From Rhodovastum sp963709085 (GTDB lineage: Bacteria > Pseudomonadota > Alphaproteobacteria > Acetobacterales > Acetobacteraceae), in assembly GCA_963709085.1 (NCBI GenBank), contig CAVPVB010000007.1, positions 2,666,001 through 2,730,000 of the forward strand: a stretch of 64,000 nt of DNA, read 5' to 3'. The notes under the pieces were generated by a model, which made no database searches, had not been told where the DNA came from, and was given only the letters and a program-made list of their open reading frames with translations. Each line of letters begins with the position of its first letter. Position 1 is the stretch's first letter. The translations under genes were made by a program, and so were the position numbers. This document shows positions 54,808 to 63,207 of the stretch, one piece after another.

Positions 54808-56277
54808 TTACTCCCCGGCCACGGCGAGGCCGGCGGGCAGCCCCACCTCGCGCCGCTCGGTCGATGGGCTGCGCACGGTCTGGACGAGGTTGTAGCACAT
54901 GATCAGCCCCCCGGTCAGGAACAGCAGCCCACCGATCATGCGGATGACGTAATAGGGGTGCACCGCACTGACCGATTCGGCGAACGAGTACTGCAGGAAA
55001 CCGAACTGGTCGTAGGCGCGCCACATCAGCCCCTGCATGATGCCGGCCACCCACAACGCGGTGATATAGAAGACGATGCCGAGCGTGGCGACCCAGTAGT
55101 GCCATGCCACCAGCCGGGTGGAATACAGGCCGCTGCGCTTCCAGAGCGCCGGCACCATGTAGTAGATCGCGCCGAAGCTGATGAACGCCATCCAGCCGAG
55201 GGCACCGGAATGGACGTGCCCGACCGTCCAGTCGGTGTAGTGCGACAGCGAGTTGACCTGACGGATCGCCATTACCGGGCCTTCGAAGGTGGACATGCCG
55301 TAGAAGCCGACGGCGGTCACCGAGAAGCGCAGCGCGGGATCGGTGCGCAGCTTGTCCCAGGCGCCCGACAGGGTCATCAATCCGTTGATCATGCCGCCCC
55401 AGGAAGGCATCCACAGCATGATCGAGAAGGCCATGCCGAGGGTCTGCGTCCAGTCGGGCAGCGAGGTATAGTGCAGGTGGTGCGGACCGGCCCAGATGTA
55501 GAGGAAGATCAGCGACCAGTAGTGCAGCACGGACAGCCGGTATGAATATACCGGCCGGTTGGCCTGCTTCGGGATGAAATAATACATGATCCCAAGGAAG
55601 CCGGCGGTCAGGAAGAAGCCCACCGCGTTGTGGCCGTACCACCACTGCACCATGGCGTTCTGCACGCCGGAATAGACCACGTAGCTTTTCGCGGCGAAGG
55701 GCGAGATCGGCACGGCGGCGTTGTTGACCAGCACCAGCACGGCCACGGTCAGAATGAAGGCGATGAAGAACCAGTTGGCGACGTAGATGTGCGGCTCGGC
55801 GCGCTTCATCAGCGTGCCGATGAACACGCCGGCGTAGAGTACCCACACCAGCACCAGCCAGAGGGTGATGTGCCACTCGGTTTCGGAATATTCCTGGCCG
55901 CGCGAAAAGCCCAGGCCATAGCTGAGGCCGGCCATGACGAGAAAGAACTGATAGCCCCAGAAGATGAAGTCGTGCAGGGCGTCGGGGCCGGCCAGACGGG
56001 CGCGGCAGGTGCGCTGCACGACGAAGAACGAGGTGGCGAACAACGCATTGCCGCCGAAAGCGAACACGGCGATGGTGGTGTGCACCGGCCGCAGCCGGCC
56101 GAAATTAAGGAAGGCCGGGCCGAGATTGAAATCGGGCCAACACAATTCAGTGGCGATATAGACACCGAGCGAGAATGCCACGATCGCCCAGAACATTGCG
56201 GCGATGGTGAATTTCTTGATGACCTCCTCGTTATAGGAGATCGCCGGCCGAATTGCGGCGTGCAGCGCGTCAGCCAT
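54808..56277 (-). CDS. ccoN: cbb3 oxidase catalytic subunit CcoN
   Basis: 489 residues, twelve membrane helices. Heme-copper oxidase residues are visible: the heme b ligand in RPVHTTIAVFAFGGNALFAT, the copper-binding WWYGHNAVGFFLTAG, and WAGPHHLHYTSLPDW, then GHVHSGALGWM for the high-spin heme. It reduces oxygen to water with high affinity and pumps protons. It is the first large subunit of the operon; its ATG lies within the last eight bases of the small membrane gene upstream. Confidence 0.97.
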   Translation of the reverse strand: MADALHAAIRPAISYNEEVIKKFTIAAMFWAIVAFSLGVYIATELCWPDFNLGPAFLNFGRLRPVHTTIAVFAFGGNALFATSFFVVQRTCRARLAGPDALHDFIFWGYQFFLVMAGLSYGLGFSRGQEYSETEWHITLWLVLVWVLYAGVFIGTLMKRAEPHIYVANWFFIAFILTVAVLVLVNNAAVPISPFAAKSYVVYSGVQNAMVQWWYGHNAVGFFLTAGFLGIMYYFIPKQANRPVYSYRLSVLHYWSLIFLYIWAGPHHLHYTSLPDWTQTLGMAFSIMLWMPSWGGMINGLMTLSGAWDKLRTDPALRFSVTAVGFYGMSTFEGPVMAIRQVNSLSHYTDWTVGHVHSGALGWMAFISFGAIYYMVPALWKRSGLYSTRLVAWHYWVATLGIVFYITALWVAGIMQGLMWRAYDQFGFLQYSFAESVSAVHPYYVIRMIGGLLFLTGGLIMCYNLVQTVRSPSTERREVGLPAGLAVAGE

Positions 56278-56491
56278 GACCGGCTTCTCCGGCCGCCACC
56301 GCCTCGATACGGGCCGCCTCCATCTGGCGCATCACCCTCAGCGCCAGCCCCCAGTCGAACGCGCCGGCGAAGACAACCAGGGACAGGCCGAACACATAGA
56401 TTTCCTGGTCAAGCGCTCCGGCGGCCAGCACCAGGCCGATCAGGCCCAGCAGCGCCACGAAAACGCCGACGACAATGTCGCCCACATTCAT
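56270..56491 (-). CDS. Small membrane protein upstream of ccoN
   Basis: 73 residues with two hydrophobic helices (VVGVFVALLGLIGLVLAAGA and IYVFGLSLVVFAGAFDWGLA) and a charged C-terminus. Its end overlaps ccoN by eight bases and it carries GGAGAA for ccoN translation, so it belongs to the operon. I do not recognise it as a standard cco gene. It may be a lineage-specific oxidase accessory subunit. Confidence 0.75.
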   Translation of the reverse strand: MNVGDIVVGVFVALLGLIGLVLAAGALDQEIYVFGLSLVVFAGAFDWGLALRVMRQMEAARIEAVAAGEAGHG

Positions 56492-56591
56492 ACCACACCC
56501 CGCTTGTTATGCGCCCGTCTTAGCTGCAACGCACGGCGGCCCCGGTCCGGCTGACCCCTTGGTACCGTGCGCCGGAGGGTCTATAGCGGCA

Positions 56592-56605
56592 TTGACGCAG
56601 GTCAA
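56592..56605. promoter_or_regulatory. FNR/FixK box between cbb3 operon and divergent gene
   Basis: TTGACGCAGGTCAA is a perfect TTGAC-N4-GTCAA site, the binding consensus of FNR, Anr and FixK. Its centre is about 107 bases before the small membrane gene that heads the cbb3 operon and 126 bases before the divergent gene. Both could be induced at low oxygen from this one site. Confidence 0.75.
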
Positions 56606-56685
56606 CGCAATGCAGCGCACGCGCATCCAGCATGACAACGCCGCAGGCCGAAGTTGCGCACCAAAAACTGTGCCATCCGATACCA

Positions 56686-56704
56686 GTTGACAACGGTTGA
56701 CAAC
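56686..56704. repeat. Tandem GTTGACAAC repeats
   Basis: Two exact copies of GTTGACAAC start ten bases apart, one helical turn, and end 20 bases before the next gene. They may be a second regulator site, or the TTGACA in them may be the -35 of that gene (TTGACA-N15-TAAATT). Confidence 0.5.
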
Positions 56705-56724
56705 ACGTAAATTCCACCCCCGGC

Positions 56725-57498
56725 ATGACTAATCACTTTACCTGGATCGATACGCTGTGCGTCCCCGGCGCCATCGCCGGAGCCGGCCCGGCGCTGCTGC
56801 TGGCACTGCTGCTGGCAGGGGCCACAGGCAGCGTGGTGCATTGCGCGCCGATGTGCGGGCCGTTCGTGCTCGGCCAGGTGTCCGACCGGCTGGCCCGCAT
56901 CCCGGCGGCGCGACTGTGCGAGCAGGCGCGGCTGTCGAGCGCGCTGCTGCTGCCGTACCATGCCGGCCGGCTGACCACCTACGCGGCAATCGGCGCCCTG
57001 GCGGCGGCGACCGGTGCGGCGGCCCGGACCGGCGCCTGGCCGGGGGTGCTGCCGGCGCTGCTGCTGCTGGCCGGCGCGCTGCTGTTCCTCGGCCATGCGC
57101 TGGTCCGTCTGGCCCCCGGGCTTCGCCCGCTGCTGCCGCTGCCGGAACAGGCCCCGCCGGGCTGGGCACGTCTGGTACGCCGCCTCGCCGCCCGGGTGGA
57201 CCGTAACCGTCCCGGCGGCGGCTTCCTGCTGGGGATCGCGCTCGGCTGCCTGCCCTGCGGTCTGCTCTATGCCGCCATCGCCGCCGCCACCACCGCCGGC
57301 AGCGCCGCTGGCGGCGCCTTGGCCATGCTCGCCTTCGGGCTCGGCACCGTGCCGGCACTGGTGGCGGTGGGCGTCGCCGGGCAGGCGGCCGGCCGCGCCT
57401 GGCACCGCGGCGTGGCGGTGGCCGCCCCCCTGGTCATGCTGGTCAACGCCGCCGTACTCGCCGCCATGGCCTGGCAGCGTCTGACCGCGCTCACCTGA
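56725..57498 (+). CDS. TauE/SafE (DsbD_2-like) membrane protein
   Basis: 257 residues, about six membrane helices. The first helix ends with HCAPMCGPFV, a His/Cys/Met motif fit to bind copper, and a later helix has IALGCLPCGLLYAAIAAATT, the second half of the internal repeat. Proteins of this group are often annotated sulfite exporter but regularly lie next to cbb3 genes and probably serve copper supply for the oxidase. It diverges from the operon across the FNR box. Confidence 0.83.
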   Translation: MTNHFTWIDTLCVPGAIAGAGPALLLALLLAGATGSVVHCAPMCGPFVLGQVSDRLARIPAARLCEQARLSSALLLPYHAGRLTTYAAIGALAAATGAAARTGAWPGVLPALLLLAGALLFLGHALVRLAPGLRPLLPLPEQAPPGWARLVRRLAARVDRNRPGGGFLLGIALGCLPCGLLYAAIAAATTAGSAAGGALAMLAFGLGTVPALVAVGVAGQAAGRAWHRGVAVAAPLVMLVNAAVLAAMAWQRLTALT

Positions 57499-57516
57499 CG
57501 CCAGCCGCCGTCCCGC

Positions 57517-58656
57517 TCACCGCGGCAGCATGTCGGCGAACCGGACCGGATCGATGGTGAAGCCATTATGGCTCTGCGGGCGGTCACGCCCGGTCAGGCG
57601 GCCGAACAATTCGGCGTAAGTAACGCCGGCATGGCTGGCGAGATCCCAGAAGAACGGGTCCGGAAAGTCGCCGGGCGACAGCACCAGGCAGGCCGCGCCG
57701 GCCGGACAGAACAGCAGGTTGGCCAGCGCCGCCCCCTTCACCCCGACCACGCTGGCGGCGCCATGAAACAGCCGCGCCTGCCCGGCGAGGTCCAGATGTT
57801 GCGGCTCCACCACCTCGTAGCCGTGCCGCCGGGCATGCGCGATCAGTTCCGCCTCGTTTTCCAGCCGCCGCGCGGGATGGCCGCCGCGCGAAATGAACAG
57901 GCGGCGCGAAGGCTGGACCGCGCCAAGCTCCGTCCGCAGCAGCTGGGCGCGCAGGCTGGCCAGCCCTTCCGGATGCTTGAACAGCGGCGGAATGTGCAGC
58001 GGGCTGAGGTAGAGCAGCTCATCGCAGGCCCACACTTCATCGTCCGGATGCTCCAGCACCGGCACCCCGGGGGCGAGACAGGCCAGGGTGTCGGCCACCA
58101 CCTGGCGCATCGGCGGACTCTCCTGCCGGCCGACCACGACGGTCCACGACGGAGGCCGGCGCAGCCGGGTGGCCAGGGCCAGGGTCGCGGCGCTGTCGAT
58201 CAGCCAATGACCGTAATTGCGCCACCACGGCCGCTTGAGCAGCACCACCGGGGCGGCGATGCGCCGGCAGGCCGGCGGCAGGCGCAGGCCGCCCTCCGCC
58301 GCGGCGGTGAACCCGTGCGGAGTCGCGCCATGCGCCAGGAACTCGACCGCGCTGTCGCGCACCAGCGACCCATCGCGCGTCACCACGCTGCCCTGACCGG
58401 CGATCAACGCGTCCTTCAGCACGGTGCAGCGGACGGCGCCGTAGCGCTGCTCGCCGGCATTGTAGATTTCCTGAACCCACGGCAGATGGTCGGGATCGAG
58501 ATCTGCCGTGTCGATGCCGCGCGGCGGGCGGCGACGGTAACAGCCGGGCGAAACCAGTTCATCGACACGGTCCACGCCGGCCGCGTTATGGGTCTCGATC
58601 AGCCGCTGTTGATCGATCAGCGCCTCCAGCGAAATCACGTGCAGGGTATCGCGCAT
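57517..58656 (-). CDS. Glycosyltransferase family 61 protein
   Basis: 379 residues. The GT61 (DUF563) pattern is clear: RPWWRNYGHWLIDSAATLAL, the SRRLFISRG strand, and VGVKGAALANLLFCPAGAAC near the C-terminus. Such enzymes transfer pentoses or other sugars onto capsular or surface glycans. It stands alone with both neighbours on the other strand. Confidence 0.85.
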   Translation of the reverse strand: MRDTLHVISLEALIDQQRLIETHNAAGVDRVDELVSPGCYRRRPPRGIDTADLDPDHLPWVQEIYNAGEQRYGAVRCTVLKDALIAGQGSVVTRDGSLVRDSAVEFLAHGATPHGFTAAAEGGLRLPPACRRIAAPVVLLKRPWWRNYGHWLIDSAATLALATRLRRPPSWTVVVGRQESPPMRQVVADTLACLAPGVPVLEHPDDEVWACDELLYLSPLHIPPLFKHPEGLASLRAQLLRTELGAVQPSRRLFISRGGHPARRLENEAELIAHARRHGYEVVEPQHLDLAGQARLFHGAASVVGVKGAALANLLFCPAGAACLVLSPGDFPDPFFWDLASHAGVTYAELFGRLTGRDRPQSHNGFTIDPVRFADMLPR

Positions 58657-58893
58657 GAATGATTATGCCTTCACTCTCGCCACCGGTCAGGAATGGTGCA
58701 CGACGACAGTCGCCCCCAGCAGGCAGGCACGACCGGGCGCCCGGCGCGCGGCCATTGCTTGCTAGCATCCAAGCCGCAATGCTGGCCACCGGAGCCTCCC
58801 GTTCGCGGCGCAGATACTGTAGGGTCGGTGCCGTCCGCGACCGATCCCGATCGTTTCACGCGAACGGCTCCCACCACGCAAGGTCCTGTCCCG

Positions 58894-60489
58894 ATGCCCG
58901 TGACCGTCCCCCCCGAGGAAACCGCCTGGCTGCTGCACCACGTCGTCGGCTTCGACGCGATCGGCCAGGACGACACCGCCGCCATCCTGGAGGAAGCCAC
59001 CCGCTTCGCCGAGGGCGTGCTGGCACCGCTGGAGCGCAGCGGCGACACCATCGGGTCGAAGCTGGTGGACGGCACCGTGATCACCCCGCCCGGCTTCAAG
59101 GAGGCGTTTCGCGCCTATGCCGAGGGCGGCTGGATCGGCATCGCCGCGGACGAGGCGCATGGCGGCCAGGGACTGCCGGAGGTGGTGGCGCTCGCCGCCT
59201 TCGAGCCGGTGTCGTCCGCCAACATGGGCTTTGGCCTGTGTCCGCTGCTGACCCAGGACGCCATTCTGCTGCTGGAGACGCACGGTTCGGACGACCAGAA
59301 GGCCCGCCTGCTGCCGCCGATGATCGCCGGCAGCTGGACCGGCACGATGTGCCTGACCGAGCCCTCCGCCGGGTCGGACCTCGGCGGCGTGCGCACGAGG
59401 GCGCTGCCGGACGGCGACGGCTACCGCATCACCGGCGAGAAGATTTTCATCACCTACGGCGACCATGAGTGGACCGAGAACATCCTGCACATGGTGCTGG
59501 CGCGGCTGCCCGACGCGCCGGCCGGCAGCGCCGGCATCAGCCTGTTCGCGGTGCCGAAATTCCTGCCGGACGGCAGCCGCAACGCGGTGCACGCCGTCTC
59601 GCTGGAACACAAGCTCGGCATCCATGCCAGCCCGACCGCGGTGATGGCCTTCGAAGGTGCCTGGGGCGAGCTGGTGGGACCGGCGAATCGCGGCCTGCCG
59701 AGCATGTTCGCCATGATGAACGCCGCCCGGCTGGGGGTGGCGATGCAGGGCGTGGCGGTGGCCGAGCGGGCATTCCGCCGCGCCGCCGCCTTCGCCGCCG
59801 AGCGCCAGCAGGGCGGCGGGCCGATCGTCAACCACCCGGATGTGCGCCGCAACCTGTGGACCATGCGGGCGCTGGCGCTCGGGGCGCGGCTGCTCACCCT
59901 GTATGCCGCCGATCAGGTCGGGCGCGACCCGGCGCGGTCGGCGCTGCTGATCCCGGTGGTCAAGGCCTGGGCCTCGGATGCGGGGGTGGAGGCGGCCTCG
60001 CTCGGCGTGCAGGTGCATGGCGGCATGGGCTTCATTGAGGAAACCGGCGCCGCCCAGCACCTGCGCGACTCCCGCATCGCGCCGATCTATGAGGGCACCA
60101 ACGGCATCCAGGCGCTCACCCTGCTGCGCCGCGGCCTGCTGCGCGACCAGGGCGCGGCGCTGGGGGCGCTGCTGGACGAGGCGGGAGCGGCCGATTTCGC
60201 CACCCCGGTGCTGCTGCACGCGGTGCAGCACACACGCACCGCGGCCGACTGGCTGCGCCGCGCCGAACCGCGCGACGCCGAGGCCGGCGCCACCCCGTTC
60301 CTGGGCCTGGTCGGCACCGTCACGGCCGGCTGGCTGGCCGCCCGCGCGCTCGCCCATGCCGACGCGCCGGCTTCCGTCCGGCGGGCCGCTGCGGTATTTC
60401 TCGATCAGGTGCTGCCGCGCACGGGCGCGCTGCTGGCCGCCGCGACCACGCCCACGGAAGCGCTGACCGGGACGGAACTTGTCGCCTGA
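58894..60489 (+). CDS. Acyl-CoA dehydrogenase
   Basis: 531 residues from MPVTVPPEETAWLLHHVVGF. FAD motifs TMCLTEPSAGSDLGG and ITGEKIFITYGDH are in the middle domain; the C-terminal domain has SLGVQVHGGMGFIEETGAAQ and PIYEGTNGIQAL, the Glu before GTNGIQ being the expected catalytic base. This size and the C-terminal extra part match the AcdB-like branch acting on longer or unusual acyl-CoAs. The frame upstream of 58894 is open, but the family starts here. Confidence 0.9.
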   Translation: MPVTVPPEETAWLLHHVVGFDAIGQDDTAAILEEATRFAEGVLAPLERSGDTIGSKLVDGTVITPPGFKEAFRAYAEGGWIGIAADEAHGGQGLPEVVALAAFEPVSSANMGFGLCPLLTQDAILLLETHGSDDQKARLLPPMIAGSWTGTMCLTEPSAGSDLGGVRTRALPDGDGYRITGEKIFITYGDHEWTENILHMVLARLPDAPAGSAGISLFAVPKFLPDGSRNAVHAVSLEHKLGIHASPTAVMAFEGAWGELVGPANRGLPSMFAMMNAARLGVAMQGVAVAERAFRRAAAFAAERQQGGGPIVNHPDVRRNLWTMRALALGARLLTLYAADQVGRDPARSALLIPVVKAWASDAGVEAASLGVQVHGGMGFIEETGAAQHLRDSRIAPIYEGTNGIQALTLLRRGLLRDQGAALGALLDEAGAADFATPVLLHAVQHTRTAADWLRRAEPRDAEAGATPFLGLVGTVTAGWLAARALAHADAPASVRRAAAVFLDQVLPRTGALLAAATTPTEALTGTELVA

Positions 60490-60492
60490 CCT

Positions 60493-60543
60493 GGTGTTCC
60501 GATCGCGACAGATGCGTCTGCGCGTCGCGTGAATCGGAATACC
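60493..60543. repeat. Imperfect long hairpin 1 after acyl-CoA dehydrogenase
   Basis: GGTGTTCCGAT pairs with ATCGGAATACC (one mismatch), and inside it CGCGAC with GTCGCG. It starts three bases after the acyl-CoA dehydrogenase stop and may end the transcript, or be part of a small repeat element. Confidence 0.6.
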
Positions 60544-60553
60544 AAATCAACGG

Positions 60554-60600
60554 CTAGTGTTGCGGTCCGACGGCCCTGTCCGTCGGAGTCGCAACACTAG
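60554..60600. repeat. Long hairpin 2
   Basis: CTAGTGTTGCG-TCCGACGG arms pair around CCCTGT with a one- or two-base offset. It begins and ends with CTAG. Its form is close to the paired ends of an insertion sequence with no internal gene. Confidence 0.6.
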
Positions 60601-60630
60601 CGTCGCTGCCACAACCGGAGGGAGCCGAAG

Positions 60631-60951
60631 GTGCATCTGGGTCCATTCCGCCGTCTGCCCGTGCTGGCCGGCGGGCTGTTTCTGTTGGCCGGCTGCGTCA
60701 GTGCCGTGGTCGAGCCGGCGGCACTGCCCTACCCTGCGCCGCCGCCGCTGCCCGCCGAGACCATTCCGTTGCCGCCGGTTTCCGAGAACGCGCTGATCTG
60801 GCAGCCCGGCCATTGGGACTGGACGGGCAGCGGCTACATCTGGCGGGAAGGCCGCTGGGTGCCGCGCGGCAACCATGGCACGCAATGGATGCCCGGCTTC
60901 TGGGCCCGCGAGGGCGGCGTGTGGAACTGGGTGCCGGCGCACTGGCTCTAA
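60631..60951 (+). CDS. YXWGXW-repeat lipoprotein
   Basis: 106 residues. The signal PVLAGGLFLLAGC ends in a lipobox with Cys21-22, so it is membrane-anchored on the outside. The mature part has tryptophan repeats typical of the YXWGXW family: WQPGHWDWTGSGYIWREGRW, then WMPGFWAREGGVWNWVPAHW. Likely an envelope structural or binding protein of unknown role. GGAGGGAG lies before the start. Confidence 0.83.
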   Translation: MHLGPFRRLPVLAGGLFLLAGCVSAVVEPAALPYPAPPPLPAETIPLPPVSENALIWQPGHWDWTGSGYIWREGRWVPRGNHGTQWMPGFWAREGGVWNWVPAHWL

Positions 60952-60955
60952 ACGG

Positions 60956-61020
60956 AACGGGGTCAAGGGGGCCACCGCCCCCTTGCGGGTCCAGGGCAGC
61001 GCCCTGGCCTTGCTTTCCTG
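60956..61020 (+). repeat. Dispersed GC-rich hairpin repeat, copy 6
   Basis: GGGGTCAAGGGGGCCACCGC, CCCCTTGCGGGTCCAGGGCA and GCGCCCTGGCCTTGC. It separates the converging lipoprotein and DUF1445 genes. Confidence 0.8.
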
Positions 61021-61028
61021 CTTGTTAG

Positions 61029-61817
61029 TCAAACCGCCAGACTACTATTCCGCAAATCCGTAATCAGCATGCACCCCGGCGCGTGGGTAATGCAGAATTC
61101 CGGTTTCACCTGCGCAATCACCGATTGCGGCGTCACCCCGCAGGCCCAGAACACCGGCAGTTCGTCGGCTGCCACCGGCACCGGATCGCCGTAATCCGGC
61201 CGGCCGAGGTCGCGGATGCCGATCGCCCCGGGCAGGCCGATATGCACCGGCGCGCCGTGCACCGAGGGATAGCGGGCGGTGATCTGGATGGCGCGGATGG
61301 CGTCGGCCGGCCGGAACGGACGCATCGACACCACCAGCGGGCCGTGAAAGGCGCCGGCCGGCACGGTGGGGATGCTGGTGCGGTACATCGGCACGTTGCA
61401 GCCGCGGGCGATGTGGCGCACTTCGATGCCGTGCTCGACCAGCGCCTCCTCGAACGAGAACGAGCAGCCGATGGCGAAAGTCACGAGATCGTCGCGCCAG
61501 ACATGGCGGATGTCGGTGGGTTCCTCCACCAGCGCGCCATGCCGCCAGACGCGGTAGCGCGGCACGTCGGTGCGGATGTCGAGGTCGGCGGCCAGCGTCG
61601 GCAGGGCGGTGGCGCCGGGCTCGGAGACGGCCAGCACCGGGCAGGGTTTCGGGTTGGCCTGGGCGAAACGCAGGAAATCATGCGCCAGCGCCGCCGGCAG
61701 AATGGCCAGGTTGGCCTGCACATTGCCGGCGGCGAGGCCGGCGGTCGGGCCGGCGAAGGTGCCGGCGCGGATGCGCAGGCGCTCGGTCAGGCCGTGGCGT
61801 GGGCCGGTCTGCGGCAT
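61029..61817 (-). CDS. DUF1445 putative hydro-lyase (D-glutamate cyclase family)
   Basis: 262 residues from MPQTGPRHGLTERLRIRAGT. Family motifs: AGLAAGNVQANLAILP, IGCSFSFEEALVEHG, VSMRPF and the C-terminal CGVTPQSVI and FCITHAPGCMLITDL. Relatives include a D-glutamate cyclase domain; many are annotated as putative hydro-lyases. Substrate unknown. The first 31 codons of the longer frame were not used because the family begins at this ATG. Confidence 0.85.
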   Translation of the reverse strand: MPQTGPRHGLTERLRIRAGTFAGPTAGLAAGNVQANLAILPAALAHDFLRFAQANPKPCPVLAVSEPGATALPTLAADLDIRTDVPRYRVWRHGALVEEPTDIRHVWRDDLVTFAIGCSFSFEEALVEHGIEVRHIARGCNVPMYRTSIPTVPAGAFHGPLVVSMRPFRPADAIRAIQITARYPSVHGAPVHIGLPGAIGIRDLGRPDYGDPVPVAADELPVFWACGVTPQSVIAQVKPEFCITHAPGCMLITDLRNSSLAV

Positions 61818-61921
61818 GGCGTTGGTGATCCCTGCAGCCTGGGGAGGCGCCGGCAGATGCCGGCGGCTCCCCAGGCGGTCAGAATAGCGGAACAGGTCGG
61901 CGCGATGCACCCGGCGGCGAC

Positions 61922-62422
61922 TCAGCCGGCCGCGTTCAACGCCGCGACGATGATGTCGACGCCCTGGGCATGCCAGCGCTGCACCGCCTTGTGGTCGGCG
62001 CCGAGCATGGTCCCCAGCCGCCGCCAGGGGTACAGGTGGCGGTCGGTCATCGGATTGATCAGGGCGCGGGCGCCGACGATGCGGCGCAGCACGCTGCGGT
62101 CCTTCGGGATCAGCGCGACCCAGCCCAATGCCTCGTCCATCCGGGTGATCCCGGCCGCCGAGGGCACCGGCGGACGCAGCCGCGCGGGCTCCGCTTCCGC
62201 CTCCCCGGCCTCGATCATGCGGCGCATCAGCGTGGCCGTGTTCAGCCGGAAGCCGGTCGAATAGCCGCCGGGCGGCAGGGCCAGCAATATCCGCCCGGCC
62301 TCCTCCAGGCGCGCCAGCACCAGCCGCGCGTCATAGAACCCGCCGCCGGAAGGACGTGCGGCGGCAGAACATGCGGCGGGGGACGGCGCGCGACTGACCG
62401 CGCCCAGGACTGCCGCCCTCAT
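61922..62422 (-). CDS. DUF6362-like protein, phage/mobile-associated
   Basis: 166 residues. The core (YDARLVLARLEEAGRILLAL to RHLYPWRRLGTMLGADHKAV) looks like a helical DNA-binding domain in which KAVQRWHAQGVDIIVAALN may be a helix-turn-helix. Assignment to DUF6362 is from memory of the pattern and is moderate. Its ATG overlaps the upstream gene's stop (ATGA). Confidence 0.65.
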   Translation of the reverse strand: MRAAVLGAVSRAPSPAACSAAARPSGGGFYDARLVLARLEEAGRILLALPPGGYSTGFRLNTATLMRRMIEAGEAEAEPARLRPPVPSAAGITRMDEALGWVALIPKDRSVLRRIVGARALINPMTDRHLYPWRRLGTMLGADHKAVQRWHAQGVDIIVAALNAAG

Positions 62423-62718
62423 GACCGGCTCCCCACGCCCGCCGGCATCGGATAGCGGCTTCCGGCCAGCCAGGTGCCTTCGGTGAGCACCCGCCAGGCC
62501 GCCGGATGCCCCGCCGGCAGCGGTTCGCGCGCCGGGTCCTCACGCAGGGCCTGGCCGGATGACGGGCACCGGGCGGCGATGCGGTCGGCCCGCTTGCTGG
62601 CCGCCTCCGGGGTGACCGCCAGCGCCTCGGCGATGACCTCCCACGATTCGCCTTCGAGGCGCATCCGGCGCAGCCGGAAATCGGTGGGAGCTGTCCAGGT
62701 CTCGATGCTTGTGGCCAT
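62419..62718 (-). CDS. Small HTH-like protein
   Basis: 99 residues starting MATSIETWTAPTDFRLRRMR behind a strong AGGAGG. The segment RRMRLEGESWEVIAEALAVT and PEAASKRADRIAARC resembles the helix-turn-helix of small GcrA/sigma-like regulators. It forms an operon with the DUF6362-like gene and diverges from an XRE repressor. Confidence 0.65.
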   Translation of the reverse strand: MATSIETWTAPTDFRLRRMRLEGESWEVIAEALAVTPEAASKRADRIAARCPSSGQALREDPAREPLPAGHPAAWRVLTEGTWLAGSRYPMPAGVGSRS

Positions 62719-62746
62719 GGGAAACCTCCTGCGCTGACATCCGGAC

Positions 62747-62780
62747 GTTAGACATGCTAACTGTCTGCTGTCAATATGAC
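62747..62780. promoter_or_regulatory. Two dyads in the divergent HTH/XRE promoter region
   Basis: GTTAG-ACATG-CTAAC (62747-62761) and GTCA-ATA-TGAC (62770-62780) have centres 21 bases apart, two helical turns; a further GTTAG half-site is at 62793. A minus-strand TTGACA lies over the second dyad. They are likely operators of the XRE repressor. Confidence 0.55.
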
Positions 62781-62820
62781 TCACGTTGCGTCGTTAGAAA
62801 TATTCACCTATGGGGAAGGC

Positions 62821-63207
62821 ATGGCCACTCCTCCCGTTCCCGAACTCGGCACCCGCATCCGCGCCGTCCGGCTTGCCCAGGGCCTCACCCAGGAGCAGCT
62901 GGCGCGTGCGGTAGGCGTCACCCGCAGCGCTGTGGCGCAGTGGGAAACCGGGCGTGCCGGCCAGGTCGGTGGCAACCTGACGCGCATCGCCCAGGTCCTC
63001 GGCACCAATGCGGCCTTCCTGCTCAGCGGCGAGCAGGATGCCGGCGCCGCGCCGCTGCCGCTGCGCGGCGACGAGATGGCGCTGCTGCGCGCCTACCGGG
63101 ATTGCACGCCTGAGGATCGCGCCCTGCTGGTCCGCACCGCGGTCCGGCTCGCCCGACTCGCGGCAAGCCAGGATTCGGGTGGACGGGCGGCGCCGGATCG
63201 CGATTGA
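62821..63207 (+). CDS. XRE-family transcriptional regulator
   Basis: 128 residues. The DNA-binding domain is at about 8-65: LGTRIRAVRLAQGLTQEQLA, RAVGVTRSAVAQWETGRAGQ. A C-terminal region with DEMALLRAYRDCTPEDRALL resembles the tail of phage-type repressors without a peptidase. The ATG at 62821 follows GGGGAAGG; an upstream in-frame ATG at 62776 would run through the operator region. It diverges from the small HTH gene. Confidence 0.83.
   Translation: MATPPVPELGTRIRAVRLAQGLTQEQLARAVGVTRSAVAQWETGRAGQVGGNLTRIAQVLGTNAAFLLSGEQDAGAAPLPLRGDEMALLRAYRDCTPEDRALLVRTAVRLARLAASQDSGGRAAPDRD

Noticed and set aside
56725..57498. Sulfite exporter as a firm function
   Set aside because: The HCAPMC motif and the cbb3 context fit copper handling better; the name reflects the family only.
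58762..60357. Minus-strand 531-codon frame
   Set aside because: Antisense to the acyl-CoA dehydrogenase.
61922..63207. Prophage
   Set aside because: Only regulator-like genes; no integrase, structural or lysis genes in the window.
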